Below are positions 1 through 11,330 of a stretch of DNA of 64,000 bases, in pieces; within the stretch, counting starts at the first letter, position 1; the number at the start of each line of letters is the position of its first letter. The stretch comes from Acheta domesticus. Taxonomy: Eukaryota > Arthropoda > Insecta > Orthoptera > Gryllidae. Under the pieces are notes generated by a model. That model saw nothing but the letters and a program-made list of their open reading frames with translations. It did not search any database and had not been told where the DNA came from. The DNA lies in the NCBI GenBank assembly GCA_031308135.1, contig JAHLJT010000631.1, positions 154,831,276 to 154,895,275 of the forward strand, read 5' to 3'. Position numbers and translations under genes: made by a program.

Positions 1-1439
1 CAAGTAATACGCCACAGAGATAGAAATAATAGCAATACGTAGTAAATAACCAGTTAGATATGCAGAGACTATTGAAATCTGCATCAAAGTAGTCATAACT
101 ATTAATGAACTTTCAGGGCGAGATTTATTTGAAAGGTACAAAAATTGTATCATTTAAAATTATTGATACAGTAGTGACTCAGATGGACTACAGTTTTCAA
201 GATTTCGAAAACTTTCATTTTATTGAATTTCTTGACGAAAAGCACTTTTTCACTTACAAAGCGTCCTTTTGTTCAGAAAAGTTTTTTCCTAATAAAACAA
301 TATCCATTCCTTGACAATGAGAGGCCTCAAAATGAACTGACAAATGTATACATTAATAATGTAAAATACATGCCTGCAGTTGTTTTGTTTTGTAGTAGTA
401 TTTGTTAGACAAATTGGTCTAGAAAAAATATCAAGAGACGGTTCGGTTGATACAACTGAGTCTAACTGTTCCTTTATATAGTGCAGCATTATGTGAAGGG
501 AATATGATTTCATTAAAGAGTTAAAACATTCGTAAGAAATTCCACGGGAAATTAACTGTGCAGAAACGAAAGCTTTAAAAAAGAAATTATCAACGATTTT
601 GTAGAATAAAAAAACGATGAATGTAGCTAATTTACAAAATATGTAAGATTAGATTTTCAGAATATCCAACTGCATGACTCTATCTTCGCCACTGTATTTT
701 AGGCGTCAGACACTCCCCTCGCTCATCAGCCAAACTAAAATTCTCTAAGTCTAATTCTTTTCGACAAATCTTTACCACTAACCCGTGTTGATAGCCTTAA
801 CTTGTGCTGAAAGCGGCTTCTTACGTTCTCACAAAACTAGAACCGGCGGCATCAAACTTCAATGATCAAATTAGGTTCGTGTTACTGATTACGTTACGCG
901 TTTTTAGGTTAAATAAACATTGAGTTCGATAGGAGTTCCAATACTGAATTGGATTGTATTATCGAAACTGAATTCTAACAAACACCTGAAAGCAAGATTG
1001 TTGAAAATTTTACATACAGACCATTATTATTACTAAGGTTAGCTAGTTCTGTTCCCTTTGAACAACAGTTGTGACTTTTAAGATGAGACCATGTGTTGAC
1101 GTCCATTTTGCCCCAAATTCTCTCGTTCAATTATTGACAAATATTCACATTACGTTGGTAACACTAGTAATGCGCAGTGTATTTGATTCCGACTTTAGAT
1201 GTGTTACTTGTTTAGATATATTTCTTTGAACTTAAAATATTTTTAAAGTGATCTTGAATACACGTATGTTTTATACAAATTAAATTCCAATTTCTATACA
1301 AATTCATTAGTTTCAGCACTGCTAAATTTTTAGAAATTTCTAGAATTGTCTGAAAATGTCTCGGACAGTCCCGATTCTGAAAGGACACTGGAAAGGTTAT
1401 CAGTTTCTCAGAGTTGTTTAGATATCTTAGAGTTTCTCA

Positions 1440-1513
1440 CAAAATTGTGACGGTTCATCATTTGGGGGGGGGGGTCATGACCCCCGTGACCCCCCTCTTG
1501 GATCCGCGCCTGT
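1440..1513. mobile_element. Possible end of a hAT-type element
   Basis: A G-rich/C-rich hairpin (gggggggtcatgaccccc) followed by ...ggatccgcgcctg. Read backwards this is CAGGCGCGGATCCAAG, which has the form of a hAT terminal repeat. The partner end and target duplication were not found. Confidence 0.3.
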
Positions 1514-1859
1514 TTTAAATCTTGTTTAATATTTTATATTAAACTTTTTTAACATTTTACTTTGTAAAAATTCAAAGAAGCTTGAAATATTTGGAGACAA
1601 GTGCCCCCTCTTCCCCCTTAAGCCTATGCTGTCAGGGGACAAAACGAAAAGTATCACAGATGAATCAACTGAGAACAAAGGTGGTACTGTATTTCGATTT
1701 TCTGCGTACCACTCGCAATTGAGCCGCAATAAAATGGCAACTGAAGACGTACATACGCTGTTATAACATTTGAAGTAAAGCATAATGAACAACAAATATT
1801 TGTTATTACATCATATCTACTGGATAAATATTGTTGAAAGTAAACAAGTAATCTTACCT

Positions 1860-2460
1860 ACTTTACTTGAAAATAAACTCGATTCTCCTCTCTTGTGTGG
1901 CAAATTCGGCTGCTCCGCCTGAACAACAAATTTGTCGCCGAATTTTTACTATTTCTTCCACATGATTAAATAATCCATTTGCAGATCTATCCGGGCTTAC
2001 GTCCACAAACGATCTAAATTCTCTTGAATTTCTATAGTTTTTCCTGAACATATCTAAGAGAAGTAGCTAATTGTGATTTGGTACTTACGTCGGATGTTTC
2101 ATCTAAAATAATCCCAACGTGCTGGGTTGTTAAAATTGTTCGCAACGTTGTTCAAATTGTTATAGCCTTCTATGTTCCATATATTATGATCATGGGAAAA
2201 GAGTAAACATGGCCAGCAAAATAATTTATTAAGTTTTCTACTACCTGTTTACCAATTAGTGAGATCATACTTTTTAGTATTAAAATAGGGGAAAAAAACC
2301 TTCCCTTTTCTTTGTGCAAACATCTGAAGTCAGGAAGTTCCGGAACAGGCCTCCCTACTTGAATAACCCCACTTTTTTCCACAAAAGTACGACAACTGAA
2401 CGGATTTTTTAAAATATCCTCAATTATACATGTATTTTCTGCTGTAGCTCAGTGCCTTAC
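1860..2460 (-). pseudogene. hAT-superfamily transposase remnant (TTF-type zinc finger and start of DDE domain)
   Basis: Read on the minus strand from about 2460, pieces in several frames give a coherent hAT transposase N-terminal half. They are VGRPVPELPDFRCLHKEKGR, then NKLFCWPCLLFSHDHNIW (Cys-Trp-Pro-Cys of the TTF-type zinc finger found in ZMYM-like hAT proteins). After these come VGIILDETSDVS near 2090 (the LDE(S/T)(T/S)D motif that carries a catalytic Asp) and FRSFVDVSPDRSANGLFNHV at 1863-2051. Frameshifts and a stop separate these blocks, so it is dead. A terminal sequence ending in cgccactg near 3034, read on the minus strand as CAGTGGCGTGCATTCC, could be its inverted repeat. Confidence 0.7.
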
Positions 2461-3279
2461 CGGTACGAAGCACAAAAGGCAGCACACGGGAAGAACGCAC
2501 ACAGAAATAATATGCACAGATGAAAAAAAATCACGAGTTTGTATTGTCACTTACAACACCAGACTCACTAGGCGGCGCTTACCACTGTGTAATATGCGAA
2601 CACGTCTTCAAGCTCATTTCAGGGCCACCCTGGGTGGTGCTGTAGGCAGCGGGCCTGGGTTGCTGCTCTTACCAGAGGGTTACATTCAACCAAATGGAGC
2701 TTCCTAAAAGTCAAGAGCGCATGCGCGAACTCCCTAATGCATTTAGATGGAGAACATCGCAATGCTCACTTCTGGCCGGGTGGCGGCGCTTACTACCTCC
2801 GTCTCTTTCACCCGCTTTCCGTCTCCGTCTGCATCAGCGTTGTATGCTCGATGTAGGGCCACGCTCTGGCCGGGCGCCTTCGCAAGGCGGTGTACCCTTC
2901 CTTGTCAGAAATTTAAACTCCTAGTGGAGTTCTCATAATGGTGAAAGTCGCCGTTTCACACTATAAAAATTACATTTAACGGATTTTTTCAGGGTAAGCG
3001 CAGCTTACCTAGCTTACCTGGAATGCACGCCACTGATATACATATTGTATGTGTATACGCTGCTGTCTGTGAAAATTTTACATCCAGAAGGAATGGTCGA
3101 AATCATTTAAAAATCGGTGGATGTGTAGAATAATGTATCCATAAGAAGGGTAAATTTGCTTAGAGATGGCGAGTAAGTTGGCCTAGGAGCGCCATCATTT
3201 GTGACAGTTCAGGTCAGTGTTACGCCCCACTCACTCGGTGTAGAGCCGTCAAACAACGTGAAAACGTGCAAGCAGGGGC

Positions 3280-3900
3280 CAGTATGCTTCGTCGACGCCA
3301 AAGGATGCATTATCAGCATTTGAGTGTGTTCGAACTGGCCTGAATTATCGATGTCCGGGAAGCGGGTTTGTCATACCGTGACATTCCGGATCGAACGGGG
3401 CGCGCTGCTACGACAGTGATGCGAGTGTAAAACCAGTGGATAGAGGAAGGTCGTACACAGCGGCGAGCGGGTACAGGATCACCCAATGTGACCTCTGAGC
3501 GAGATGACCGCCATCTTGTCCGCTTGGCCGTAACCAACAGAACGATGTCGTCCACAGTGTTGGCTCGACATTCGAGCACTGCAACGGGTATGTTCATGTC
3601 TGCGTCGAAGTTTAGACGCTATCTTCTGAGGGCTGGACTGGCGGATTCCCTGCGGCGGATTCCTTTGTCCAGAAACCACCAACGCCTCAGACAGGAATGG
3701 GCACGTAAACATGTTTACTGATATATCGAGTGGCAAAATATGGTGTTTTTGCGCGAGTCCCACTTCAACTTGTGGTACAGCGATGGACGCAAACGTTTTC
3801 GACGCTACCGTGGTGATCGTAATCTGCCAGTCTGCATTGTTCCGCGCCATAGCGGACAAACGCCAAGTGTGAAGGTTTGGGGCGCCATTGGCTTCAACGT
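3280..3900 (+). pseudogene. Tc1-type transposase remnant
   Basis: Conceptual translation with several in-frame stops gives ELA-x-IIDVREAGLSYRDIP (helix-turn-helix), NQWIEEGRTQRRAGTGSPNVT, ERDDRHLVRLAVTNRT, RIPLSRNHQRLRQEWARKH, NMVFLRESHFNLWYSDGRKR and TPSVKVWGAIGF. These are the successive conserved blocks of Tc1-family transposases. The first catalytic Asp (normally DES) is Arg-Glu-Ser, and stops interrupt the frame. The gene is cut off near 3900 by a Helitron-like fragment before the C-terminal part. A dead copy. Confidence 0.82.
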
Positions 3901-3904
3901 GCGA

Positions 3905-5090
3905 TTACAAAAGAGCAGATTTTCTCAAAAACGGCTCCAACTTTTTTTAAACTTTTGGTAGGCATAGTGCAAAATGTACTGTATTAGATGATATAAACGC
4001 CATATTGCTCTTCTTTTGTTTTTTCAAAAATTGCAAAAATGTAATTTTTTGACTTGCCTTTCACGTCGTTAATATTTACATTAACGGCGATTTGTTTACA
4101 TTATATTTATGAGTACATGTTCTTTACATAATTTCAAGTAAAGTCTTGAGAACTCAACCGTTTTCTGTAAAAACTAGCTCACAATTACGCATTTTCAAAA
4201 ACGCTCAAATGCCATTTTCTCGTAAATGGCTCCAAATTTTTTCTTCAAACTTTTCGAACTGATAGTGTACGTGCTGTAGCCAGAAATCCTGTTTTGTGGG
4301 TCCTTGATACCGAAAAACCAATTGAAAGGAAAACGTCCGTCTGTCTGTCTGTCCGTCCGTCCGTCTGTCCGTCTGTGAACACTGCTAGCGCCTAAACCAT
4401 ACTTACGATTTCTTCCAAAATGGATATTCCCGGGTCGATCTGCTTCTAGTCGAAGCTTTGAGATTTTGAAAAAGATTCTTCAAAATTTAGGGGTACTTTA
4501 TATGAAGCCCCCCGAGGATTTTCAAAATTTTCTCGAAAACGGCTCCAAATTTTTTCTTTAAATTTCTTGTATGAATAGAGTAAAATACACTTATTTACAT
4601 GGCATAGGTCCGATTTTCACGGATAACTCTGAATTTTTGAAAATTGCAAAAGTTTTAAATTTTTACGGCGTCTTTCTGGAACTACAAAATTGAAGATAGA
4701 GATTTTTCCTTCAAATAAAATTTTTTCTTGATAGTGAGTTCTTTCTTTAAGGTCATCTACATTTTTTTGAAAATTAGTATTTTTCGCGCAATATTGCGTG
4801 TAATATGTGCAATTTAAAAAAAATTAAAAAACAAGATTTTCTCAAAAACGACTCCAAAGTTTTTCTTTGAACTTTTGGTAGGGATAGTGGTGAATGTACT
4901 CTATCAGATAACATGAAAGCCATATTGGTCTATCGGTTGGTTTTTTCAAAAATTACAAAAATGTAAATGTTTTTACTTGTCTCTCACGTCGTTTATATTT
5001 ACATTATCGGCTATTTTTTTCACATTATTATACTAACGAGTATATATGCTTTAAATAATGTCAAGTTAAGTTTCTCGAAAACACAACTAA
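3905..5090 (+). mobile_element. HINE family: two abutting truncated copies
   Basis: 3905-4268 is the internal/3' part of the family (ends at gatagtg); at about 4269 a second piece begins in the 5' part (gtagccagaaatcctg), carries the (GTCY)n tract at 4336-4377, and runs to about 5090. Neither has a terminus. The first piece truncates the Tc1 remnant. Confidence 0.7.
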
Positions 5091-5539
5091 CCTGAGCTAA
5101 CTAACCTGAGCTAGCTAACTAACCAACTACGCTGAGTAGTGTGTGCGCGCGTGCCTGTCGTGATGGTGTAGGGAGCGTGGGCCCGCCACAGAACGAACTC
5201 GAGGATTCCTGATGGGTCAGCTGTAGGCTAGCCTTCGCCTCGCTGTAGCCGTTCGCATCTTCGACCATGTATACAGAATTCCATGAAATTCATGGGCGAA
5301 GGTCTGTATATCTGCGTCTCGCTAACACACGTACTGCACGTGCGTGAAAGGCTCTGAATGCCAGAGCCTTCCTCCTATGACGGGTAAGTTGGCAATTAAG
5401 CGGGAAGTTCAAGACGCAAAACCTACGTGAAACGGGGTAGTTGTGAATTGAGAAATTATCAATAAGCACATTATGAAGTAATGAGAACAGTTTTTGTTTT
5501 TCATTAAATGTTTGGGTAGGCTCCACCTTGCAGCTTAAT
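5091..5539. other. Unassigned stretch
   Basis: Begins with a short direct repeat (taacctgagctagctaac, about 5085-5130), then GC-richer sequence with no recognised coding similarity. Confidence 0.4.
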
Positions 5540-6060
5540 AGGTAACTACGCCACTGGCAACATACCACCAATAGACCTCCTAGACAGAGAATCATAAAAT
5601 GTCTTCAGTAGAGTTAAATATATAGATCCACTAACAATAGAGCAAGGCAAGTTAAAGAAAGAAGCCAGGAAAAAAATGCTGGGACATTGGCAACACTGAT
5701 AGAACGAGAAGATAACCAACAGGTGGACCCATAAACATAAATGACCTAGAGGAGTAGACAGAGAGAAATCATGGAGAGATGGGTTTCTACCTAACAAACC
5801 CTTCCAGGAGCTATCTCCATAGGTTTAAGAAGATAGATAATGGAGAGTGTGATTCTTGTAAAAGACAACGTAGAACATGTCATATTGCAGAGATTTCTTG
5901 CTAGAGGGAGATATGGTGACTACAGCCGTAGGCAAAGAGTTAACATCAGACAACTTAATACAATAACTGTTAAAAGACAAATGGGATATAATTACACAAA
6001 TGATTAGAGGAATAATGAGCAAGAAAGAAACAGCCTTAAGAGTGTAGTAAAACATGTATA
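5540..6060 (+). pseudogene. Decayed LINE ORF2 C-terminus
   Basis: Broken frames read GECDSCK, then DNVEHVILQRFLA, then GDMVTTAVGKELTSDNLIQ, LLKDKWDIITQMIRGIMSKKE. This is the usual tail of R1/Jockey-type LINE proteins (CCHC-like knuckle, then a helix ending in charged residues). Stops and indels throughout. Boundaries are approximate. Confidence 0.55.
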
Positions 6061-6754
6061 ATAATTCAACAGGTCACGTTTCAAGGAGATTTCATATGCC
6101 TGTCAAACATTTGGGCACACGGGCTTACCTAAATGAAAGACAAATGCCTGTTTTAAATGCATGAACTTGTTTGTCATCACATTCTGAATCATCATTGTCA
6201 TCAACATTTTTGTATTGGGCTATAGCTCTGTTTTGTAGCTGTCAACCCAATCAATTTTAACAAATGAATCATAAGAAAAAGACTTAATTTAATAGAGAGG
6301 TGCTAAATTGCTCTTTCACTTTCTTAATATTTAGGATTTGCTAAAGTAACATGCCTGGATATGTCAGTTGTAAATTCAATCTGTAGCATACATCCTGCTT
6401 AACTACATGGTAGACCTACAACCTAGAGCTGTAATATCTGTTTCTATGGGTTAAAGGATTAAATTTATATTCTGTGTGCCTTAATCTACGTAATGAAATC
6501 TTTTGGGATCCTCTATTACATTTTTGGGTGTTTGCTTCTTTAGAGTCACGCAGAACATGGAATTGTACTGGTACATTTTTCATCGTGTGCAAAAATAGAT
6601 TAACCCTCAATTTTTGAGGGGAAAAAAGGAAAATACACTAATTTTGTATTTGGGTAAATAAGGACACCTTTGTATGATTAGTAAGGTTTTTGTTAAATTT
6701 ATTTTATTGTTATGATCGTATAATAAAACTTATGACAAATTATGTTCCTTGCAG

Positions 6755-6916
6755 ATGAAATGGAAGCCAAAATGAAAATCTATTTGATGTATTCTTGCAA
6801 GCCAGATGAATTAAATTTACGCAAGTACATAATTTTGGGGGGAGTCCTTCATCTTGATCTATTGAAACAATTGCCTCAGCCGTATGAACTACCCACAAAG
6901 TTTGTAATTACTGTAT
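6755..6916 (+). CDS. DNAI7: DNAI7 (CASC1) internal exon, start of C-terminal half
   Basis: Encodes 53 whole codons with the conserved stretch YIILGGVLHLDLLKQLPQP, which matches the DNAI7/CASC1 motif LGGVYHLDILELPPQ in vertebrates. DNAI7 is an accessory/intermediate-chain protein of axonemal inner-arm dynein in cilia and sperm flagella. The acceptor reads ttccttgcag just before 6755; the donor gtaagt starts at 6917. The exon enters with two bases of a split codon and leaves with one (t), which joins tg of the exon at 57207 to give a Leu codon. No earlier exon was recognised in 1-6754, so the N-terminal half probably lies outside the window. An alternative donor (gtatgt at 6913) exists but is weaker and out of phase with the next exon. 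Family call firm, exact donor likely. Confidence 0.85.
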
Positions 6917-7269
6917 GTAAGTATTGCTAACAGGCAATTGTGATATTGCTGGTATACAAGTAAAACTCATTAAGCCCATTTTTTAAGCTTTTGAGTTCTT
7001 TACATCACATTACATCACTTTGTTTTTGATTAGTGAAATTACTGAAGTGCTGGACTTTTGATGTATTAAATTATCAATTATTTCATTTTTAACCAAGTAA
7101 CATAACAGTGAAAATATAGGGGGAAAATTCATGTTTGAACAAGGTTTTTGGTTTTGTTTATTTAAAACAATATAACATATTAAAGCATATGTAAAATAAC
7201 CCCAGTTTTATCTCCTATCAACCAAAAGGATTAGAGAAGATAAAATTAACAGAATTAGCTTCAACTTCA

Positions 7270-7275
7270 TTTATT
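7270..7275 (-). terminator. Candidate polyadenylation signal of the Toll gene
   Basis: AATAAA on the minus strand, about 394 bases after the TAG stop of the Toll gene. A second AATAAA lies near 7157. Sequence between 6917 and 7668 is otherwise AT-rich with no recognised feature and would be Toll 3' UTR and host-intron sequence. AATAAA is frequent by chance in DNA this AT-rich. Confidence 0.3.
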
Positions 7276-7668
7276 TTGAAACAAGGTTTATGGACTATTT
7301 TGGTTTCACTTGTATACTGATGACACAACTCTTCTAAATAATATCTTTCTTAAACTTATTTTTTGTACAAAAAATTTAATATCAATTTTTATACATTGAG
7401 ATTCAGTTTAATACTGGGTTATAGATCCAGTATTTGAAATTAATGACTGATTCTGTTGTTAGTATTGATAATCTCCATATAATCAGAAGAAATTATAGTT
7501 AAGTAAGGGTGCATTAAGTTCCAATTATTTAGTTCATTTTTATTTTAGCAAATATTTTTCAGTCCTATTTCAACAAAATTTGGTGTTAATGTATAGTGTA
7601 GACAAAACAAATTAAATTTCAGTATTATTTTAAAATGTAATTCATTTTACTGATATTTTTGAATTCCA

Positions 7669-8037
7669 CTAAGCAAATGAAACATTTACTGTGTCATGAA
7701 CTGGACCTATTGCTTTCTTCAGTTTGCGCCAAAATAATAGTTTCTCTTCCACGTCTCCTTTTTCTGGCCATAAAAGATATGTCTTTGTCAGCATTAGATA
7801 ACGCAACATTTTTGAGCATTTGTCACGAGGAATATTTTCTAGCAACACCAAAATCAATCGATCATGCTGCATTTCTAGCAGTCGATGTTGTGCTAAATTA
7901 AGTTCAAATTGACACCAATGGCTGCCAAGGAAAGCTTCAGACAATACCAGTAGTACACATCTGCTGTGGTCCATGCAAGCAATAATGTTTTCAAGAACTG
8001 GAAGACCAGCTTGAAAATCTCGTTCATGGAGACACAC
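7669..8037 (-). CDS. Toll-family receptor, exon 6 (rest of TIR, stop)
   Basis: Residues 754-875 plus a TAG stop at 7669-7671. Acceptor gttttctttctttag before 8037. Starts VCLHERDFQAG, TIR box 2 (BB loop), where the usual RDxxPG is RDFQAG, so the proline is alanine. Continues with CVLLVLSEAFLGSHWCQFEL (typical of the TIR core) and LLENIP, and ends with box 3 (LLFW at about 853-856). Only about 19 residues follow box 3, unlike Toll-1 with its long C-terminal tail but like Toll-9 and vertebrate TLRs. The domain is complete and has no disabling change that can be seen. Confidence 0.94.
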   Translation of the reverse strand: MCLHERDFQAGLPVLENIIACMDHSRCVLLVLSEAFLGSHWCQFELNLAQHRLLEMQHDRLILVLLENIPRDKCSKMLRYLMLTKTYLLWPEKGDVEEKLLFWRKLKKAIGPVHDTVNVSFA

Positions 8038-8312
8038 CTAAAGAAAGAAAACATTCAGATAATTTCATTCACATGCTAAGAATGATCACTGTACAACTTG
8101 TACATATTCTATAAACTGCTCCTTTTGTAGAAACAATGTCCTAAATGACCCCGAAGATATAGAATTGCAGCTGTTGAATACAATTGAAAGATAAAGAAAA
8201 TGTGCTTCTGCAATTTGTGGGTCAGAAGGGTTAAAAAAAATAATTTGGAATCACATACTATTGAGAATGACTATCTGAGGAGGAGAGAAGTAAGTAGAGT
8301 ACAAAAATTTAC

Positions 8313-8774
8313 CTTAATATGACCTCGTTGTTCAACATTTGGTATCAGTTGCTGAAGAATCCATTCCCGATCTCGATCACTATATGATAAGAAAACATCA
8401 TATTGATAACTTTCCTTTTTTCCTTCTTTTGTTTTACTGTCTTTTAGCATTGTTAACACCATATTTCTTCTGAAAATTCGCACAAACATTATTAAATTCC
8501 AGCGCTTCCAGTAACACAGCACGCCACCTACTGGAATGATGCCTATGATTAAATATAAGTAATTCATATATGTTTTCTTGTCTTGAGAAGTGGATGTACT
8601 TTCATATGGAAGTGAGATCTCAGTGGTACTATTAATTGAAGAGGATGTACTTGGAGGTCTTTTTCCACAAGAATTTTCTGTGATTACATCTGGAAGATTT
8701 TTTTGTGTATTATTGTCAGTTCTACACACATACGACATTGATTCATTCCAATTACGCAGAGTGGTGTTAAAATC
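8313..8774 (-). CDS. Toll-family receptor, exon 5 (stalk, membrane segment, start of TIR)
   Basis: Residues about 600-753. Acceptor gttactcttcag before 8774; donor AAG|gtaaat at 8313/8312, phase 0. Begins with an N-glycosylation-rich, Ser/Thr-rich juxtamembrane stalk (NTTLRNWNES ... STSSSINSTTE), then a single membrane helix at about residues 669-688 (MNYLYLIIGIIPVGGVLCYW) with a basic stop-transfer KRW. The TIR domain starts at YDVFLSYSDRD (box 1, about 724-734) and reaches LIPNVEQRGHIK. The intron falls exactly before box 2. Confidence 0.94.
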
Positions 8775-8853
8775 CTGAAGAGTAACAATACATCATAAGA
8801 AACAATACAAAATGAGGTAATATTTATATCATGTATGATTGATTAATACAAAC

Positions 8854-9754
8854 CTGATTATCACATACACCTGTAAAATTCTGTATGTTGTTTATGCAAC
8901 CATCAAAGAACTCGATCATTGGGCAACTACCACAAGAAAGAGGATTGAATGAAATATCAATTTCTTCAAATCTTTTGAAATCAGATTCCATAGCAATTGT
9001 AATATCACTGAGCCAGTTGCTTCGTAAGTCCAAGGTTTTTAAAAGTTTGAATGTTTTGAAAATAGGTTGCTTCCAAGGTCCAATTCTGTTTTCTTGCAAA
9101 ATTAAAGTCTGGAGTTTATGAAGGCTTGTAAAGGAATCCTTATTTAGTATCCTTAAGTAGTTATTGCTCATGTCCAAGACAGACAGGTTATTAATATGAT
9201 TGAATAAATTGGAAGGTATTTCTTCAATAGAAGAAGATTGCATTCTCAGTTCTTGTAAGTTATTCAGTCCTTCAAAAGATTCATAGCCTAAATGCTCTCT
9301 TAAATTATTGTGGCTAAGATCCAAAATTTTAAGTTTGCTGAGTGGTTTAAGTAAACCTTTAAAACTTTCTGAGAGTGAATTGCATAAGGAAAGAACTTCT
9401 AAATTTGATAAACTTGAAAAATCTGATAGAGTAATATTCAACTGAGTATCACTCAAGTCTAAATATTTGAGTTCTTCAAATAAGCATTTGCTTCCATTGG
9501 CACAAAGCAGAAAACTTTTGTTTCTCCTGATGTTCCTCAGCGAAATATATGATACATTAGATGGTTCATTACAGGACATTTCTACCAGAGGATTATCATC
9601 AAGATACAATGCTTGAAGGTTTGGAGTGGCCTGTAGAACAGTTTTAAAAGGAAAGTCTGTTATACCACTATCTTTTAAATTAATATGCTTCAGATTGCCC
9701 ATTGTTGGAAACACACAGTCACCAGCATCATTTCCATTGTCATTACTTGTACTC
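8854..9754 (-). CDS. Toll-family receptor, exon 4 (main LRR block and LRR-CT)
   Basis: Residues about 299-599. Acceptor cttgtttcaag before 9754; donor CAG|gtttgt at 8854/8853, phase 0. After a short Asn/Gly-rich, Cys-containing loop (SNDNGNDAGDC) come about ten LRRs, among them LKHINLKDSGITDFP, LQALYLDDNPLVEM, LKYLDLSDTQLNITL, LKILDLSHNNLREHL, LSVLDMSNNYLRILN and LKTLDLRSNWLSDIT. The C-terminal cap is atypical: NPLSCGSCPMIEFFDGC ... GVCDNQ has cysteines at LRR-CT-like positions but not the usual CxCxLxxFxxW form. The 901 bases hold no stop or frameshift. Confidence 0.93.
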
Positions 9755-9937
9755 CTTGAAACAAGACAAAATTTTAGTAATACGTTTACAGGAAAATTAT
9801 ATATTTAATTTGCAATAATCTCAAATTAATTAATTTATTGAAATTGCACAAATAAATACTTTTAGAATTATCCTGAATGTCTTTTAAGTATTGACTTATT
9901 GAGTTATTTTTTTAAGAATGAAAGAAAAAATTCTTAC

Positions 9938-10337
9938 CAGCAATTGCTGAAATAATTGCCTTGTAAAGAAAGTTTTTCTAAAGAATGTGCAATATTTTCC
10001 AAAGCTTCTGTAGGAATTCTGTAGAGGCCTGTATGTGCCAAACTTAATACTGTGAGACCTTCATTTACTTCATTTCTTCGCATCCCAAATCCAGCAGTGA
10101 GATTTGAAAGTTGTTCTGGCTCAAGAATGGTATATGATAAGTCTAACCATAAATGGTTGGTATTTGCCAAAGGATTAAAAACAGCGCTATCCATAATCTT
10201 AATGTTTGAACATCCCTTCATATTTAGATATTCTAATTTTGAGCCTTCCAGCCATGAAAAAGAATTTGATGATAGATTTGCAATTGGATTATTTGCTAAA
10301 CTTAGCACCTTTAAATTTGTTAATGGCTCTTGCGATT
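9938..10337 (-). CDS. Toll-family receptor, exon 3 (LRR ectodomain)
   Basis: Residues about 166-299. Acceptor ttattccaacag before 10337; donor TGCTG|gtaaga at 9938/9937 leaves TG, which joins G of exon 4 to give Trp299. Contains LRRs such as LTNLKVLSLANNPIANLSSN, LEYLNMKGCSNIKIMD and LTVLSLAHTGLYRIPTEAL, then LEKLSLQGNYFSNCW. The LxxLxLxxN spacing is regular. 400 bases: two, 132 codons, two. Confidence 0.93.
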
Positions 10338-10450
10338 CTGTTGGAATAAGAATGGAAAAGACCAAGTTACTTATAATAGGTTGTTACTTTTACATCAGTA
10401 TTTTAGATTTGATCTTGGTTTATAAATAAGAAAATGGTGTAAATACATAC

Positions 10451-10690
10451 CAGATGTACTCCAACCAGTAATATGATTGCTTTCCAGATAAAGATATTCT
10501 AAATCTTTTAACCCAACAAATGTTTCATCAATGTTCAACCATTTTTCTATTTTATACTTTGTTACTGACAGAACTTTTAGTCCTGTTATATTGGGGAACT
10601 TTCTGATACTGTAGACCTCAACAGCACGATCTGGGCTATTTTCAGACCAAATGGTACAGATACTTTCATCTATTCTATCTGACCAATGAT
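10451..10690 (-). CDS. Toll-family receptor, exon 2 (first LRRs)
   Basis: Residues about 86-166. Acceptor gaatgttgcag before 10690, donor TCTG|gtatgt at 10451/10450. Starts DHWSDRIDESICTIW and runs into leucine-rich repeats: FPNITGLKVLSVTKYKIEKW and LKDLEYLYLESNHITGW. The single base left at the donor (G) joins AA of exon 3 to give Glu166. The 113-base intron to exon 3 is short, as are all introns of this gene except the first. No frame breaks. Confidence 0.9.
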
Positions 10691-10899
10691 CTGCAACATT
10701 CAATAATGCATTCAGTTTTCATTAGTTGTGGAAAAGTGTTTCATAATACATTTCAAAATATTTTTCACATCTGAATCAAAAACAAATTAAGAATTAATTA
10801 ATGAGAAGAATGATGACATTAACAACTATATCAGTAATGATAACATTCATCATAACTAAAATAAACTAGTAAGCAGCTCATACTTTCTTGCATTTCTTG

Positions 10900-11220
10900 T
10901 AACTTTTGCAATTTTTGAAAATTTACAGGATTAACTGAAAATCAGACCTGTGCATAAGCACACTTCTCACTACCCGAGAAAAAACGAGACAATTTGGAGC
11001 TGTTTTTGAGAAAACCTTATTTTTAAAGAAATTATGTGAAAATACTCACATTTTGAAGAAAAAATAAATGATCTTACATTACAAATACATGATCTGACAA
11101 TACATTTTTAAAAAATACTATTATTTACTAAAGAGCAAATTTTCGGCAGAAATACAAGAGTACAATAAGAAATATAAGGCTACGGTAACACAAAAGTGGA
11201 TAAATCCAGTTCCTAAATTA
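10900..11220 (-). repeat. Degenerate HINE fragment in Toll intron 1
   Basis: Short stretches match the family (gagacaatttggagctgttttt, aaagtggataaatccag), but indels are frequent. Orientation as judged from the gagctgtttttgagaaaa motif. Confidence 0.45.
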
Positions 11221-11236
11221 ACATGGCCTGCAGCCA

Positions 11237-11330
11237 GAATCAGTGCCGGATTACCGCATAAGCAGACTAAGCAATTGCTTAGGGCACCTGTCAAATTGGG
11301 GTCCCTTCAAAAGACAAGATTTATTGATTT
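11237..11330 (+). mobile_element. Possible left end of a truncated hAT element
   Basis: CAGTGCCGGATTACCGCATA followed by aagcagactaagcaattgctta has the look of a hAT terminus. The matching right end was not found downstream. Confidence 0.35.

Noticed and set aside
113..314. Open frame after ctttcag (GEIYLKGTKIVSFKIIDTVV)
   Set aside because: Does not match DNAI7 or another family I recognise; no convincing donor. Kept as unsupported.
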